This document shows, in pieces, positions 41,095-49,595 of a stretch of 64,000 nt of DNA; the first letter of the stretch is position 1; the number at the start of each line of letters is the position of its first letter. Made by a program: the position numbers and the translations under genes. The notes below the pieces were generated by a model. The model saw only the letters and a program-made list of their open reading frames with translations. It ran no database searches and had not been told where the DNA came from. The DNA lies in assembly GCA_027483645.1 (NCBI GenBank), contig JAIXUD010000009.1:366814-430813 (forward strand), given 5' to 3'. This stretch comes from Sphingobacteriales bacterium. GTDB lineage: Bacteria; Bacteroidota; Bacteroidia; Chitinophagales; CAIOSU01.

Positions 41095-41646
41095 ATGAAA
41101 GCAATCGCAGTACTTTGCATCGGCCTTATGTCATTTATTTTGCCGAGCGTTACCAGCCCAAACATTTACCAGTTCACCATGAACAGTATTGAGGGCAAGC
41201 CGGTACCGCTGGCTCAATATAAGGGCAAAGTGGTTATTATAGTGAACACCGCCAGCAAATGCGGCCTTACCCCGCAATATGCCGACTTGGAGAAATTCTA
41301 TAAAGAATACAAAGGCAAAGGTGTTGTGGTGTTGGGTTTCCCGGCAAACAACTTTATGAAACAAGAACCTGGCAGCAACGAAGAGATTAAAGGTTTTTGT
41401 GAGAAAAATTATGGCGTAACGTTTGATATGTTCGAGAAGATTGAGGTTAAAGGAAAGGAGATACACCCATTGTACGCCTTCCTTACCCAAAAATCGCAAA
41501 ACGGTGCTGTGGAAAGCGAGGTAAGCTGGAATTTCCAGAAGTTCGTGATTAACAAAAAAGGCGAAGTAGTGGCCTCTTTTAGCCCCCGCGCTGGCATATA
41601 TGATGCCGAAGTAGTTGAACTGGTAAACAAATTGGTAGCTGAATGA
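41095..41646 (+). CDS. Glutathione peroxidase-family thiol peroxidase, exported
   Basis: 183 residues. N-terminal signal (about 1-20). The GPx fold has the peroxidatic Cys in TASKCGLTPQY, the FPANNF block and WNFQKFV. Bacteroidota enzymes of this kind usually depend on thioredoxin. Export puts it in the periplasm, next to two thioredoxin-fold exported proteins encoded in the same operon, so the three may form a periplasmic redox pathway. Confidence 0.92.
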   Translation: MKAIAVLCIGLMSFILPSVTSPNIYQFTMNSIEGKPVPLAQYKGKVVIIVNTASKCGLTPQYADLEKFYKEYKGKGVVVLGFPANNFMKQEPGSNEEIKGFCEKNYGVTFDMFEKIEVKGKEIHPLYAFLTQKSQNGAVESEVSWNFQKFVINKKGEVVASFSPRAGIYDAEVVELVNKLVAE

Positions 41647-42128
41647 TACAAAAATGCATAGTGGGCTTGGTGTTGATGTTGTGCGTTGGCTTATCGGCCA
41701 AGGCGCAAACGGTGGAGGTGCTCACCTTTGAGCAACTGCAAACCCGTATGGCCAGCCAAAAGCAAGAGGTAGTGGTTTACAACTTCTGGGCTACGTGGTG
41801 CAAGCCTTGCGTGGAGGAAATGCCTGCTTTCGAAAAGCTATATAAAGAGTACCAGCCCAAAGGCGTGCACGTAGTATTTGTAAGCCTCGATTTTAAGAGC
41901 AAACATGCCAAAGTAGTTGAGTTTGCAGACAAAAAGGAACTACAAGGCGAAGTGATATTGCTTGATGCCCCCGACTACAATGCCTGGATTGACAAAGTGA
42001 GCACCGAATGGGGCGGCAGCATACCCGCCACACTGGTAGTAAAAAAGACGGGTAATGTGCAGAAGTTTCACGAAGGCTCCATGACTTACAACGAATTAGT
42101 GACATTTATAAAACCGCTTTTAAAGTAA
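41643..42128 (+). CDS. TlpA-like periplasmic thiol-disulfide reductase
   Basis: 161 residues. Signal peptide ending near SAKAQ. Thioredoxin fold with active site WATWCKPCVEEMP, as in TlpA/ResA. It overlaps the GPx-family gene by 4 bases (ATGA). It could supply electrons to the peroxidase or act on cytochrome or outer-membrane protein thiols. Confidence 0.92.
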   Translation: MIQKCIVGLVLMLCVGLSAKAQTVEVLTFEQLQTRMASQKQEVVVYNFWATWCKPCVEEMPAFEKLYKEYQPKGVHVVFVSLDFKSKHAKVVEFADKKELQGEVILLDAPDYNAWIDKVSTEWGGSIPATLVVKKTGNVQKFHEGSMTYNELVTFIKPLLK

Positions 42129-42132
42129 ACTT

Positions 42133-42729
42133 ATGAAAAAAGTATTTTCCCTGTTGGCCATTTTGGCTATGGGCGTGGCTACATTTGCCGGCGTAGTAGT
42201 GGGCGACGCAGCACCCGATTTTAAATTGAAAAACATTGATGGCAAAACCGTAACGTTGAAAGATTATACCAATGCCAAAGGTATTATCGTAATTTTTACC
42301 TGCAACCACTGCCCTTATGCGGTGCAATATGAAGACCGCATTATTGCGCTCAACAAAAACCTTAAGGACAAAGGGTTTCCGGTAATTGCTATTAACCCTA
42401 ACGATGCTACCAAATACCCGGATGACAACTTTGATGGTATGGTAAAGCGCGCAAAGGATAAGGGCTTCAATTTCCCCTATCTGCACGATGATACCCAAGA
42501 AGTAGCCAAGGCATATGGCGCTACCCGCACCCCGCACGTTTTTTTACTGGTTAAAGGCAAGGACAATAAGTTTACAGTGGCCTATATTGGCGCCATTGAT
42601 AACGATACCGAAAACGTGAACCCGGAGAAAACCAAGTACGTGGAGAATGCCGTAACCGCACTCAACGCAAATAAAAAACCCGACCCTAGCAGCACCAAAG
42701 CTATTGGTTGCACTATTAAGTGGAAGTAA
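42133..42729 (+). CDS. Exported thioredoxin-like/peroxiredoxin-like protein
   Basis: 198 residues. Signal peptide to about 18. AhpC/TSA-like fold with active site FTCNHCPYAV (CxxCP), the pattern of the Bacteroidota 'thioredoxin family protein' group near TlpA. It contains RTPHVFLL with the cis-proline and a C-terminal DPSSTKAIGCTIKWK with a third cysteine. Third gene of the operon, followed by a terminator. Confidence 0.88.
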   Translation: MKKVFSLLAILAMGVATFAGVVVGDAAPDFKLKNIDGKTVTLKDYTNAKGIIVIFTCNHCPYAVQYEDRIIALNKNLKDKGFPVIAINPNDATKYPDDNFDGMVKRAKDKGFNFPYLHDDTQEVAKAYGATRTPHVFLLVKGKDNKFTVAYIGAIDNDTENVNPEKTKYVENAVTALNANKKPDPSSTKAIGCTIKWK

Positions 42730-42755
42730 CCATTGTTAATAGGTAATACAGAGAT

Positions 42756-42795
42756 AAAAAAGCGCCGATCAGGAAACTGTTCGGCGCTTTTTTTT
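42756..42795 (+). terminator. Intrinsic terminator of the thiol operon
   Basis: AAAAAAGCGCCGA, loop, TCGGCGCTTTTTTTT: a GC-rich stem with an A/T-extended base and eight T residues. Confidence 0.9.
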
Positions 42796-43034
42796 GATTT
42801 TCCCAGCAAGTATATTTTTTGAATAACTACCCATTAAACAGGCAAAGCAATACCAATAGATCGTTTGCTACCATTCTCTGTTTAAAATAACATGTGCCTA
42901 TGCATCTAATCACAAGGTAAAACCTTTGATTTTATTCAAAAAATGTATCGACATTTCGATAAAGATAATTTGTAAAAAACTTGGACGTACCGATTGTAAC
43001 ACTTAATTTCAACTAATTAATATATGCTAGTGCA

Positions 43035-43115
43035 AACCATCGGCCCCGTATGGTTCAAGGTCAATTCAAGTTGTGATTAAAACGCAATTCGACACGAAAG
43101 CGTTTTTTGAACCAT
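43035..43115 (+). promoter_or_regulatory. Possible attenuator in the leader of the SprB-repeat gene
   Basis: AACCAT (43035-43040) can pair with ATGGTT (43050-43055). ATGGTTCAA (43050-43058) can alternatively pair with TTGAACCAT (43107-43115). Between them is a terminator-like hairpin, AAAACGC (43079-43085)/GCGTTTT (43100-43106), with an inner TTCG/CGAA stem and six T residues at 43103-43108. The two outer pairings exclude each other. The 412-bp gap before the gene otherwise shows only the operon terminator. Confidence 0.45.
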
Positions 43116-43141
43116 TAATTAAGATTTAAAAATTACCAATT

Positions 43142-45901
43142 ATGAAAAAAATGTTACTCACCCTTACAGGTCTGCTATCCGTATTTGCTCTAGCTTTTGC
43201 CCAACCTACAGTTAGTTTTACCACGAACAATGTTAATTGTGCAGGTGGCAACGATGGTGCTATCATTACCACTGTAACTGGCGGTAGCGCTCCTTACACC
43301 TACGTTTGGAGTAATGGGAGCACTACGGCAAACCTAGTGAATCTGCCTGCTGGTACATACGCTATTACCGTTACCGATAATATAGGCACCACGGTTGCAA
43401 GCTCAGCTACTATTACACAGCCCACTAGATTATCTGCCGTAGCTTCAGGCAGTGGTAGCTCATGTGTATCTGCATTTGGTTCGGCATGGGTAAGTTCAAC
43501 CGGTGGCACGCCGCCGTATACATTTCTTTGGAGTAACGGCATTACCGCACCACAAGTATCTGGCTTAGCGCCTGGTGTGTATTCGGTAAGCGTTATTGAC
43601 GGCAACGGATGTGCCGCGGGCGATACTGTTTTTATTGGGCAGGGCACGCTTACTATAAGTGTAGCCGTGGTATATGATAGCTGTGCCGGCACAGCCTGTG
43701 CTGTGGCTACCGCTGCTGGTACCAATGCAAGCTATGTTTGGAGCAATAGCTTTACGGGCCCTACCATTTGTGGCCTTGCCGATGGCGCTTACTCCCTAAC
43801 CGCTTCCGATAACTTTGGATGCACCGCCACCCAAACCATAACCGTTGCCAACCAGCCAACCCTTGTTTTACTAACCTCTACCACCCCGGCTAGTTGCGGC
43901 AACGACGGTACCGCGGTTCTTTCGGTAACCGGTGGCACTGGGCCTTACGTTTATTTGTGGAGCAACGGCAGTACAACCCCGCAAGTGGGCAATTTACCTG
44001 CTGGCAATTACAGTGTAACCGTAACCGATGCAAACGGCTGTATTGCTACTGAAACCGCAACTGTGGCAAGCGGCAGTTTTACCATACTATCGTTGCTGGC
44101 TACCCCGGAAACCTGCATAGGTGCCGGCAATGGCTCTAGCCAGATTACCGTAAGCGGCAGCAACCCTCCTTTTAGTTACCAGTGGAGCAATGGCGATACT
44201 ATTAACGCTATTACTGGCTTGTCGGCTGGTGTTTACATAGTAACGGTAACCGATAACTCAGGTTGTATATTGGTGCAAACTACCGTGGTAGGCGCCAATA
44301 CCCTACAAGTAAGCGTAAACCAAACTAGTGCCGCAAATTGCAGTGGCAGTGGCGGTACTTTGGTAGCACCCCCCCAAAATGGCGATGCACCTTATACCTA
44401 CCTTTGGAGCAACGGTAGCACCACCGATACCGCTACTGGCTTGCCGGTAGGTGGGCATACCGTAACGGTTACCGATGCCAATGGCTGCTCAGCAGTGGTG
44501 CACCGTTTTGTTACCGTTGACCAGAGCTGTTACACCTTTGTTGGTGGCAGGGTTTATGTTGATTTGGACGGCGACTGCAGCTTTACAAGCGGCGATTTAG
44601 GCGTTTCGGGCTATATGGTTTCTATTCAACCGGGCTATTATGCCTACACCAATGCTAGTGGTGCTTGGAGCGCTTATTTGCCTTTGGGCAGCTATAATGT
44701 TGTGGTTCCACAATATGGCACAGGCGGAACTTTGATTGATACTTGTGGCATTGATACCTTATTGGTAAACGTGATAGATACCAATACCATAACTGGTTTG
44801 GATTTTCCTAAAACCACTACTACACCAAACAATGTGGGCATATCGGTTTACTGTGGTGTGGCAAGGCCTGGCTTTGTGCAGTACAACAATGTTACCATAT
44901 CCAATTATGGTGTATATGCTGCCAATGTTTCGGGCAGTGTGGTGCTTAGTAGCGCTGTTACTGCCATACCTACTTTCAGCCTTCCGGCAGGCATTACTAT
45001 CGATAGCGTTGCATACGGCCCTACTACCATATACTATAGCGTTACAGGTTTGCTGCCCCAGCAAACCATTAACTTTGGTGTATACGTAACCTTGCCATTC
45101 ATACCTACCGTAAGCTTGGGCCAAGTGCTTACGCACACCGGTAGCATCAATCTACTAAACGCTACCGACCAAGACCTGATGAACAACACTGCTAGCTGCA
45201 ACACGGTTATTGTGGGCTCATACGACCCGAACGACAAACAAGTGTTTAACGCCAATAGCGAAAGCATTGATGGACCAGCAACTGTTGAAGATACATTGCT
45301 GCGTTATTTAATCCGTTTCCAGAATACAGGAACCGATACGGCATTTAATATTGTGGTGCGCGACACGCTCGATAGTGATTTGAACATATCTTCTTTCCGC
45401 TTTATTGCCGCCAGTCACAACGTGGAGATTGAGTTTTACGAAGAGCGAATCGTGCATTTCGTGTTCAACAACATCCTATTGCCCGATAGCAACGTAAATG
45501 AGCCATTGAGCCACGGCTTTATAGAGTTCGAAATAGAAGTGTTGGATAAAGAAGCTTTGGAAGAGGTAACCAACCAGGCAGCCATCTACTTCGACTTTAA
45601 CCCACCCATATACACCAATACCGTATCTACCCAGCGCGCTGTGGGTATAGCAGAGCAGGTACAAGTGCCAGTAAACGTGTTCCCTAACCCAACTACTGGT
45701 TTGCTATCTGTAAATCTTGGCGGTATGTTGGTGGAGCAAGTAGAGGTTTACGACCTAATGGGCAAGCAAGTACTTAACCTAAACTACACCCCAACCATGC
45801 AAGCCGATGTAAACGCTACCGGCCTTAGCAATGGCCTATACATACTGCGCATCCGCAGCGGTGCGGCTTGGTACCAAGATAAAGTGGTGGTGGGGCAATA
45901 G
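43142..45901 (+). CDS. Large SprB-repeat adhesin with T9SS type A domain
   Basis: 919 residues. Signal peptide to about 20. Six to seven SprB-type repeats (about 22-470), each with GG.APY.Y.WSNG...L.AGTY.VTVTD. An SdrD-B-like module follows (about 475-550; GRVYVDLDGDCSFTSGD), then a DUF7619 domain (about 695-830; SYDPNDKQVFN ... RFQNTGTDTAFNIVV), and a T9SS type A sorting domain from about 845 (VFPNPTTGLLSVNL). SprB itself carries cells along surfaces in gliding Flavobacterium; this one is much shorter and has a type A rather than type B end, so adhesion is the safer guess. Confidence 0.92.
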   Translation: MKKMLLTLTGLLSVFALAFAQPTVSFTTNNVNCAGGNDGAIITTVTGGSAPYTYVWSNGSTTANLVNLPAGTYAITVTDNIGTTVASSATITQPTRLSAVASGSGSSCVSAFGSAWVSSTGGTPPYTFLWSNGITAPQVSGLAPGVYSVSVIDGNGCAAGDTVFIGQGTLTISVAVVYDSCAGTACAVATAAGTNASYVWSNSFTGPTICGLADGAYSLTASDNFGCTATQTITVANQPTLVLLTSTTPASCGNDGTAVLSVTGGTGPYVYLWSNGSTTPQVGNLPAGNYSVTVTDANGCIATETATVASGSFTILSLLATPETCIGAGNGSSQITVSGSNPPFSYQWSNGDTINAITGLSAGVYIVTVTDNSGCILVQTTVVGANTLQVSVNQTSAANCSGSGGTLVAPPQNGDAPYTYLWSNGSTTDTATGLPVGGHTVTVTDANGCSAVVHRFVTVDQSCYTFVGGRVYVDLDGDCSFTSGDLGVSGYMVSIQPGYYAYTNASGAWSAYLPLGSYNVVVPQYGTGGTLIDTCGIDTLLVNVIDTNTITGLDFPKTTTTPNNVGISVYCGVARPGFVQYNNVTISNYGVYAANVSGSVVLSSAVTAIPTFSLPAGITIDSVAYGPTTIYYSVTGLLPQQTINFGVYVTLPFIPTVSLGQVLTHTGSINLLNATDQDLMNNTASCNTVIVGSYDPNDKQVFNANSESIDGPATVEDTLLRYLIRFQNTGTDTAFNIVVRDTLDSDLNISSFRFIAASHNVEIEFYEERIVHFVFNNILLPDSNVNEPLSHGFIEFEIEVLDKEALEEVTNQAAIYFDFNPPIYTNTVSTQRAVGIAEQVQVPVNVFPNPTTGLLSVNLGGMLVEQVEVYDLMGKQVLNLNYTPTMQADVNATGLSNGLYILRIRSGAAWYQDKVVVGQ

Positions 45902-45927
45902 ACTGAATTTTATTTGGTAAAATATGC

Positions 45928-45962
45928 AAGAGGCTGCTTCCGGATGGAAGCGGCCTCTTTTC
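45928..45962 (+). terminator. Terminator of the SprB-repeat gene
   Basis: AAGAGGCTGCTTCC, loop GGAT, GGAAGCGGCCTCTT (14 pairs with one G-T) followed by TT. Confidence 0.8.
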
Positions 45963-45974
45963 GTTTGGTACCAC

Positions 45975-46230
45975 GCGGTCAGACGGCTACTGGTGTGCGG
46001 GTATTGAAATTAGCAATTGAGTGGCCTGCATTCGTAGATGCCGTCCGACCGCTATCAACCGAGTGGTCTGTGCCACAAGGATTGACGCTAATTGGTTTAA
46101 AATAAAGACAGCGGCAACATGGGACTTCCACACAGTAGCGGTCGGCCACGCTTGGGCGTGGCCTTTCCGAATATGATGCGCTCCAAAAGGCCAAGTTTAC
46201 CCCTCGCATCACCGCAGTCGTCTGACCGCT
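45975..46230. repeat. 256-bp inverted-repeat element (GCGGTCAGACG ends)
   Basis: GCGGTCAGACG (45975-45985) and its exact complement CGTCTGACCGC (46220-46230) bound a stretch with no gene. Inside there are further GCCGTCCGACCGC and GCGGTCGGCC words and a perfect hairpin GGCCACGC-TTGG-GCGTGGCC (46144-46163). Unlike the GTCATTGCGA family, only one copy lies in this window. Confidence 0.7.
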
Positions 46231-46256
46231 TACAACAACCTTTTAATTCAAAGTTA

Positions 46257-47237
46257 TTACCCCAACCCTTGCATAAACCGCCACGCTGCGGCATAGGCGC
46301 TTAGGGTGCCGGCTTGCACTTGCTGTTGCAGCATATCCAGTTGCAGTTGGTATTGGGTGTTGCGGTGCAAGTGCTCCTTCATCAGTTGGCTGAGGTGCTC
46401 TTGAAACCAATATTGCTCCTGCTGTTGGCGCTTTTGTTGCCAATGACCGTTGCCTTGCATTTGTTCAGTATAACTGGTAATTATGCCCCAAACATCACCT
46501 ACGCCATCGCCATTAAGGGCCGAGCAGGTGCTTACTTTCGGTATCCAACCACCGGCGCTGGGCGGGAAAAGGTGCAGCGCATTGCGGTACTCCCCAGCGG
46601 CGCGTTGGGCTGCTGTTATGTTGTCGCCATCGGCTTTGTTGATGATGAGGGCATCGGCCATTTCCATAATGCCGCGCTTCATGCCTTGCAGCTCATCGCC
46701 AGCACCAGCTAGCATCAGGAGCAGAAAGAAGTCCACCATCTCCGCTACTTGCGTTTCAGACTGGCCTACGCCCACGGTTTCAACAATGATGGTATCGAAG
46801 CCAGCGGCTTCACAAAGCAAGATAGCTTCACGCGTTTTCCCAGCAACACCGCCCAAGACACCGGCGGAAGGGGAAGGACGAATATATGCCTCTGGCTCCA
46901 CCGAAAGTTGATTCATTCGGGTTTTGTCGCCCAAGATGCTGCCTTTGGTTAATTTGCTACTAGGGTCAATAGCGAGGATGGCCGGCTTTCGGCCCAAGCT
47001 AAGTAGGTGTAAACCAAATGCCTCAATTAAAGTGCTCTTCCCTACGCCCGGCACACCCGTAATGCCCACCCGAACGGAATTGCCCGTATATGGCAACAAT
47101 GCTTGAATCAGCTCCTGCGCTTGCTCCAAATGATCAGCACGGGTGCTCTCCACCAAGGTTATGGCGCGGCTCAGCATCACCCGGCTTCCGGAAAGGATGC
47201 CGTTGGATAATTCGGGGATGGTAGGGAGCGGCTGCAT
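46257..47237 (-). CDS. meaB: MeaB-type GTPase (methylmalonyl-CoA mutase chaperone)
   Basis: 326 residues. G3E-family GTPase: P-loop [64 protein letters not shown]. It protects and repairs B12-dependent mutases. The mutase itself is not in this window. The C-terminus is Gln-rich ([13 protein letters not shown]). A GTAC-type repeat lies upstream. Confidence 0.94.
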   Translation of the reverse strand: MQPLPTIPELSNGILSGSRVMLSRAITLVESTRADHLEQAQELIQALLPYTGNSVRVGITGVPGVGKSTLIEAFGLHLLSLGRKPAILAIDPSSKLTKGSILGDKTRMNQLSVEPEAYIRPSPSAGVLGGVAGKTREAILLCEAAGFDTIIVETVGVGQSETQVAEMVDFFLLLMLAGAGDELQGMKRGIMEMADALIINKADGDNITAAQRAAGEYRNALHLFPPSAGGWIPKVSTCSALNGDGVGDVWGIITSYTEQMQGNGHWQQKRQQQEQYWFQEHLSQLMKEHLHRNTQYQLQLDMLQQQVQAGTLSAYAAAWRFMQGLG

Positions 47238-47241
47238 AATT

Positions 47242-47300
47242 TTGATGTACGATGTACAATGTACAAAGTACGATGTTTATGTTTGATGTACCAATGTACT
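47242..47300. repeat. GTACGATGTACAAG-type micro-repeat
   Basis: Words GATGTACGATGTACAATG, GTACAAAGTACGATG and GATGTACCAATGTAC follow one another immediately upstream of meaB. Confidence 0.6.
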
Positions 47301-47336
47301 TATGAAAGGTACCGTTAGAATGGCTCACGTAAAAGG

Positions 47337-47376
47337 TACTTGATACTTGATACTTGATACTCACTACTTGATACTA
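47337..47376. repeat. TTGATAC heptamer array
   Basis: GTACTTGATACTTGATAC then TTGATACTCACTACTTGATACT: three perfect TTGATAC heptamers in tandem and one displaced copy. It runs into the phoH stop codon (47374). Confidence 0.75.
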
Positions 47377-48711
47377 GAGGAGATCATTTGCCAAGTTGGC
47401 CAATTCCGAGCGTTCTCCTTTCTCCAAAGTCACGTGCGCATAGATGTCTTGCCCACGGAATTTATCGATGAGGTAAGACAGCCCGTTACTTTGAGAATCT
47501 AAGTATGGCGTATCAATTTGGTAAATATCGCCCGTAAACACAATCTTGGTTCCTTCGCCAGCACGGGTAATGATGGTTTTCACTTCGTGCGGGGTAAGGT
47601 TCTGTGCCTCATCGATGATAAAGAAGATGTTGGAAAGGCTCCGTCCGCGGATGAAGGCTAACGGTGTTACCACTATCTTCTCGGTATCCACCAGCTCGGT
47701 TATTTTCTTAAAGGCGCGCTCGGTTTCCCTAAACTGGTTTTGGATGAGTTTCAGGTTATCCCAAATCGGCTCCATGTAAGGGTTCACTTTAGCCACGGCA
47801 TCGCCCGGCAAAAAACCGATATCCTTGTTGCTCAATGGCACTATGGGCCTAGCCAGATACACTTGGTTGAAATCTTTTTGCTGCTCCAGCGCACCAGCAA
47901 TGGCTAGCAACGTTTTGCCCGTACCAGCTACCCCTTGCAGGGTTACCAGCTTTACATCGGGGTTCAATATGGCGTGCATGGCAAATACCTGTTCGGCATT
48001 GCGGGGCTTTATTTTGCTTATGGTATTTTTTTCCACTCGCTCAAAAGTATTGGCCACGGGGTTGAAGTATGCCAGCAAAGAGTTCTTCGGGCTCTTCAAT
48101 ATATAGTAGCTGTTGGCACTCGGCCTTTCATCGGTAACCTCTTCAAAGGGCACCGCACCATCCTTGTATATACGGTTTATTACCGCAGGGTCAACCTCCT
48201 CAAGGGTATTTTTGCCTTTAAAAAGGCTGTCCACGTTTTTTACCTTACCGGTTTCGTAATCTTCGGCCAGCAGGTTCAGGGCTTTGGCTTTCAGGCGCAG
48301 GTTCACGTCTTTCGATACCAATATTACCTTTTGATTGGGGTATAGGGTTTGTATGCCCATGGCCACATTCAATATTTTGTGGTCTTGCTTTACCTCGCCA
48401 AATACCTTTTCGGCATCCACATCCCCATGTCCGTTCATGCCTACCATAAAGTTGCCGCGGTTTCCCTCGGGGTCAATAGGTATCCACTCGGTTATCTTTT
48501 TATCTTTCGATAGCGCATCCAGAATGCGGATAAACTCACGGGCTTCAAAGTTCTTATTGTCATTACCCTTCTTAAAGTTGTCCAGTTCTTCCAGTACGTT
48601 TATCGGTATTACTACGTCGTGTTCCTGAAAGGTCCTAAGGGCATTGTGGTTGTATATAATCACCGATGTATCGAGAACGAAAATCTTCTTCTCCGCTTTG
48701 GTCTTTGCCAT
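47374..48711 (-). CDS. PhoH family protein with PIN domain
   Basis: 445 residues. N-terminal PIN domain (about 1-140; FVLDTSVIIYNHNAL), then the PhoH ATPase (about 235-440) with P-loop GVAGTGKTLLAIAGAL, RPIVPLSNKDIGFLPGD and FIIDEAQNLTPHE (Walker B). PIN-PhoH (PhoH2-type) proteins are RNA-unwinding ribonucleases in the cases studied. Cytoplasmic. Confidence 0.93.
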   Translation of the reverse strand: MAKTKAEKKIFVLDTSVIIYNHNALRTFQEHDVVIPINVLEELDNFKKGNDNKNFEAREFIRILDALSKDKKITEWIPIDPEGNRGNFMVGMNGHGDVDAEKVFGEVKQDHKILNVAMGIQTLYPNQKVILVSKDVNLRLKAKALNLLAEDYETGKVKNVDSLFKGKNTLEEVDPAVINRIYKDGAVPFEEVTDERPSANSYYILKSPKNSLLAYFNPVANTFERVEKNTISKIKPRNAEQVFAMHAILNPDVKLVTLQGVAGTGKTLLAIAGALEQQKDFNQVYLARPIVPLSNKDIGFLPGDAVAKVNPYMEPIWDNLKLIQNQFRETERAFKKITELVDTEKIVVTPLAFIRGRSLSNIFFIIDEAQNLTPHEVKTIITRAGEGTKIVFTGDIYQIDTPYLDSQSNGLSYLIDKFRGQDIYAHVTLEKGERSELANLANDLL

Positions 48712-48817
48712 ACACTTCTTATCCTATTTGTACGATAACAAGATAGCGGATTAAGGTAATCACCAAACAAAAGAGTTATCCACCTGCTGTGGGTAGTAAA
48801 TTGGGGGCAACATTGCC

Positions 48818-49273
48818 TTAACTTACATCCCAAGTATGATCGGCCATGAGGGTTACTGTGGCTATATGTGCATTAAACGGAAAGCTCCTGCCCCACTCAT
48901 TGGCCCCTATCATCGATAGTAAATGGCTGCCATCTTTTCTCTCATACAGGTAGTATGTATGACCCACTAACGGCTCAAAACCCATTTCAGACCCATACAC
49001 CATTTCCGAAACCTCTACGCGCCTCTGCAACTCCCGTGCTTGATTGGCCAATACCTCCATCTGCTTGTATAGCTGCTGCATTTGGCGGTCGGTTTGTTGC
49101 TGCATGGCAGCCATGGCCCTACCTTTTATTTTACCCTTGTCTTCGGGTTTTATCAATGCACCCCCCACGGTGTGGGCATAGGGCAGCAGGCCGGGGTTCT
49201 CGGTTATCTTGTCCGGGTCAATAGGATTTATGAAGTCAGGCCTTGCCTGGGGTTGTTCGCGTTCGGCAGTCAT
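48818..49273 (-). CDS. DUF2452 family protein
   Basis: 151 residues. Soluble, with a central helix (MQQQTDRQMQQLYKQMEVLA) and a conserved VGHTYYLYERKDGSHLLSMI strand pair and GRSFPFNAHIATV, all recognisable as DUF2452. Function unknown. It stands alone. Confidence 0.85.
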   Translation of the reverse strand: MTAEREQPQARPDFINPIDPDKITENPGLLPYAHTVGGALIKPEDKGKIKGRAMAAMQQQTDRQMQQLYKQMEVLANQARELQRRVEVSEMVYGSEMGFEPLVGHTYYLYERKDGSHLLSMIGANEWGRSFPFNAHIATVTLMADHTWDVS

Positions 49274-49595
49274 ACTATAAAATTAACACTACAGAGGCAT
49301 TAACAGCGCAATACCGTAATTGTTGTCAATTGAGGGCTTATTAAAAACATCCGTTTACTCAAACAGCCGCTTTCTATTATCACTTAGCATTACAGGATGT
49401 AATTATTACCAATCGCTCCTGATGTCAAATCTCGCTGTAAAAATACAAATTAAACCATATTGATTATCAACAAATTAAGGGGTATCCTAAAAAATAGTCA
49501 GTGAATTATTTAGTGAGCATTACAATTTTTTGTATGTTCAGGAACTGGATTTTTCAGTAGTATACAAATACTGTTTTTACATAAATATAATTTTT
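49274..49595. other. AT-rich intergenic region, nothing definite
   Basis: 322 bp between divergent genes. AT-rich, with a loosely repeated AGCATTACA motif (near 49386 and 49516). I see no perfect TAnnTTTG box close to the 49596 start, no hairpin with a T run and no convincing ORF. Confidence 0.5.
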
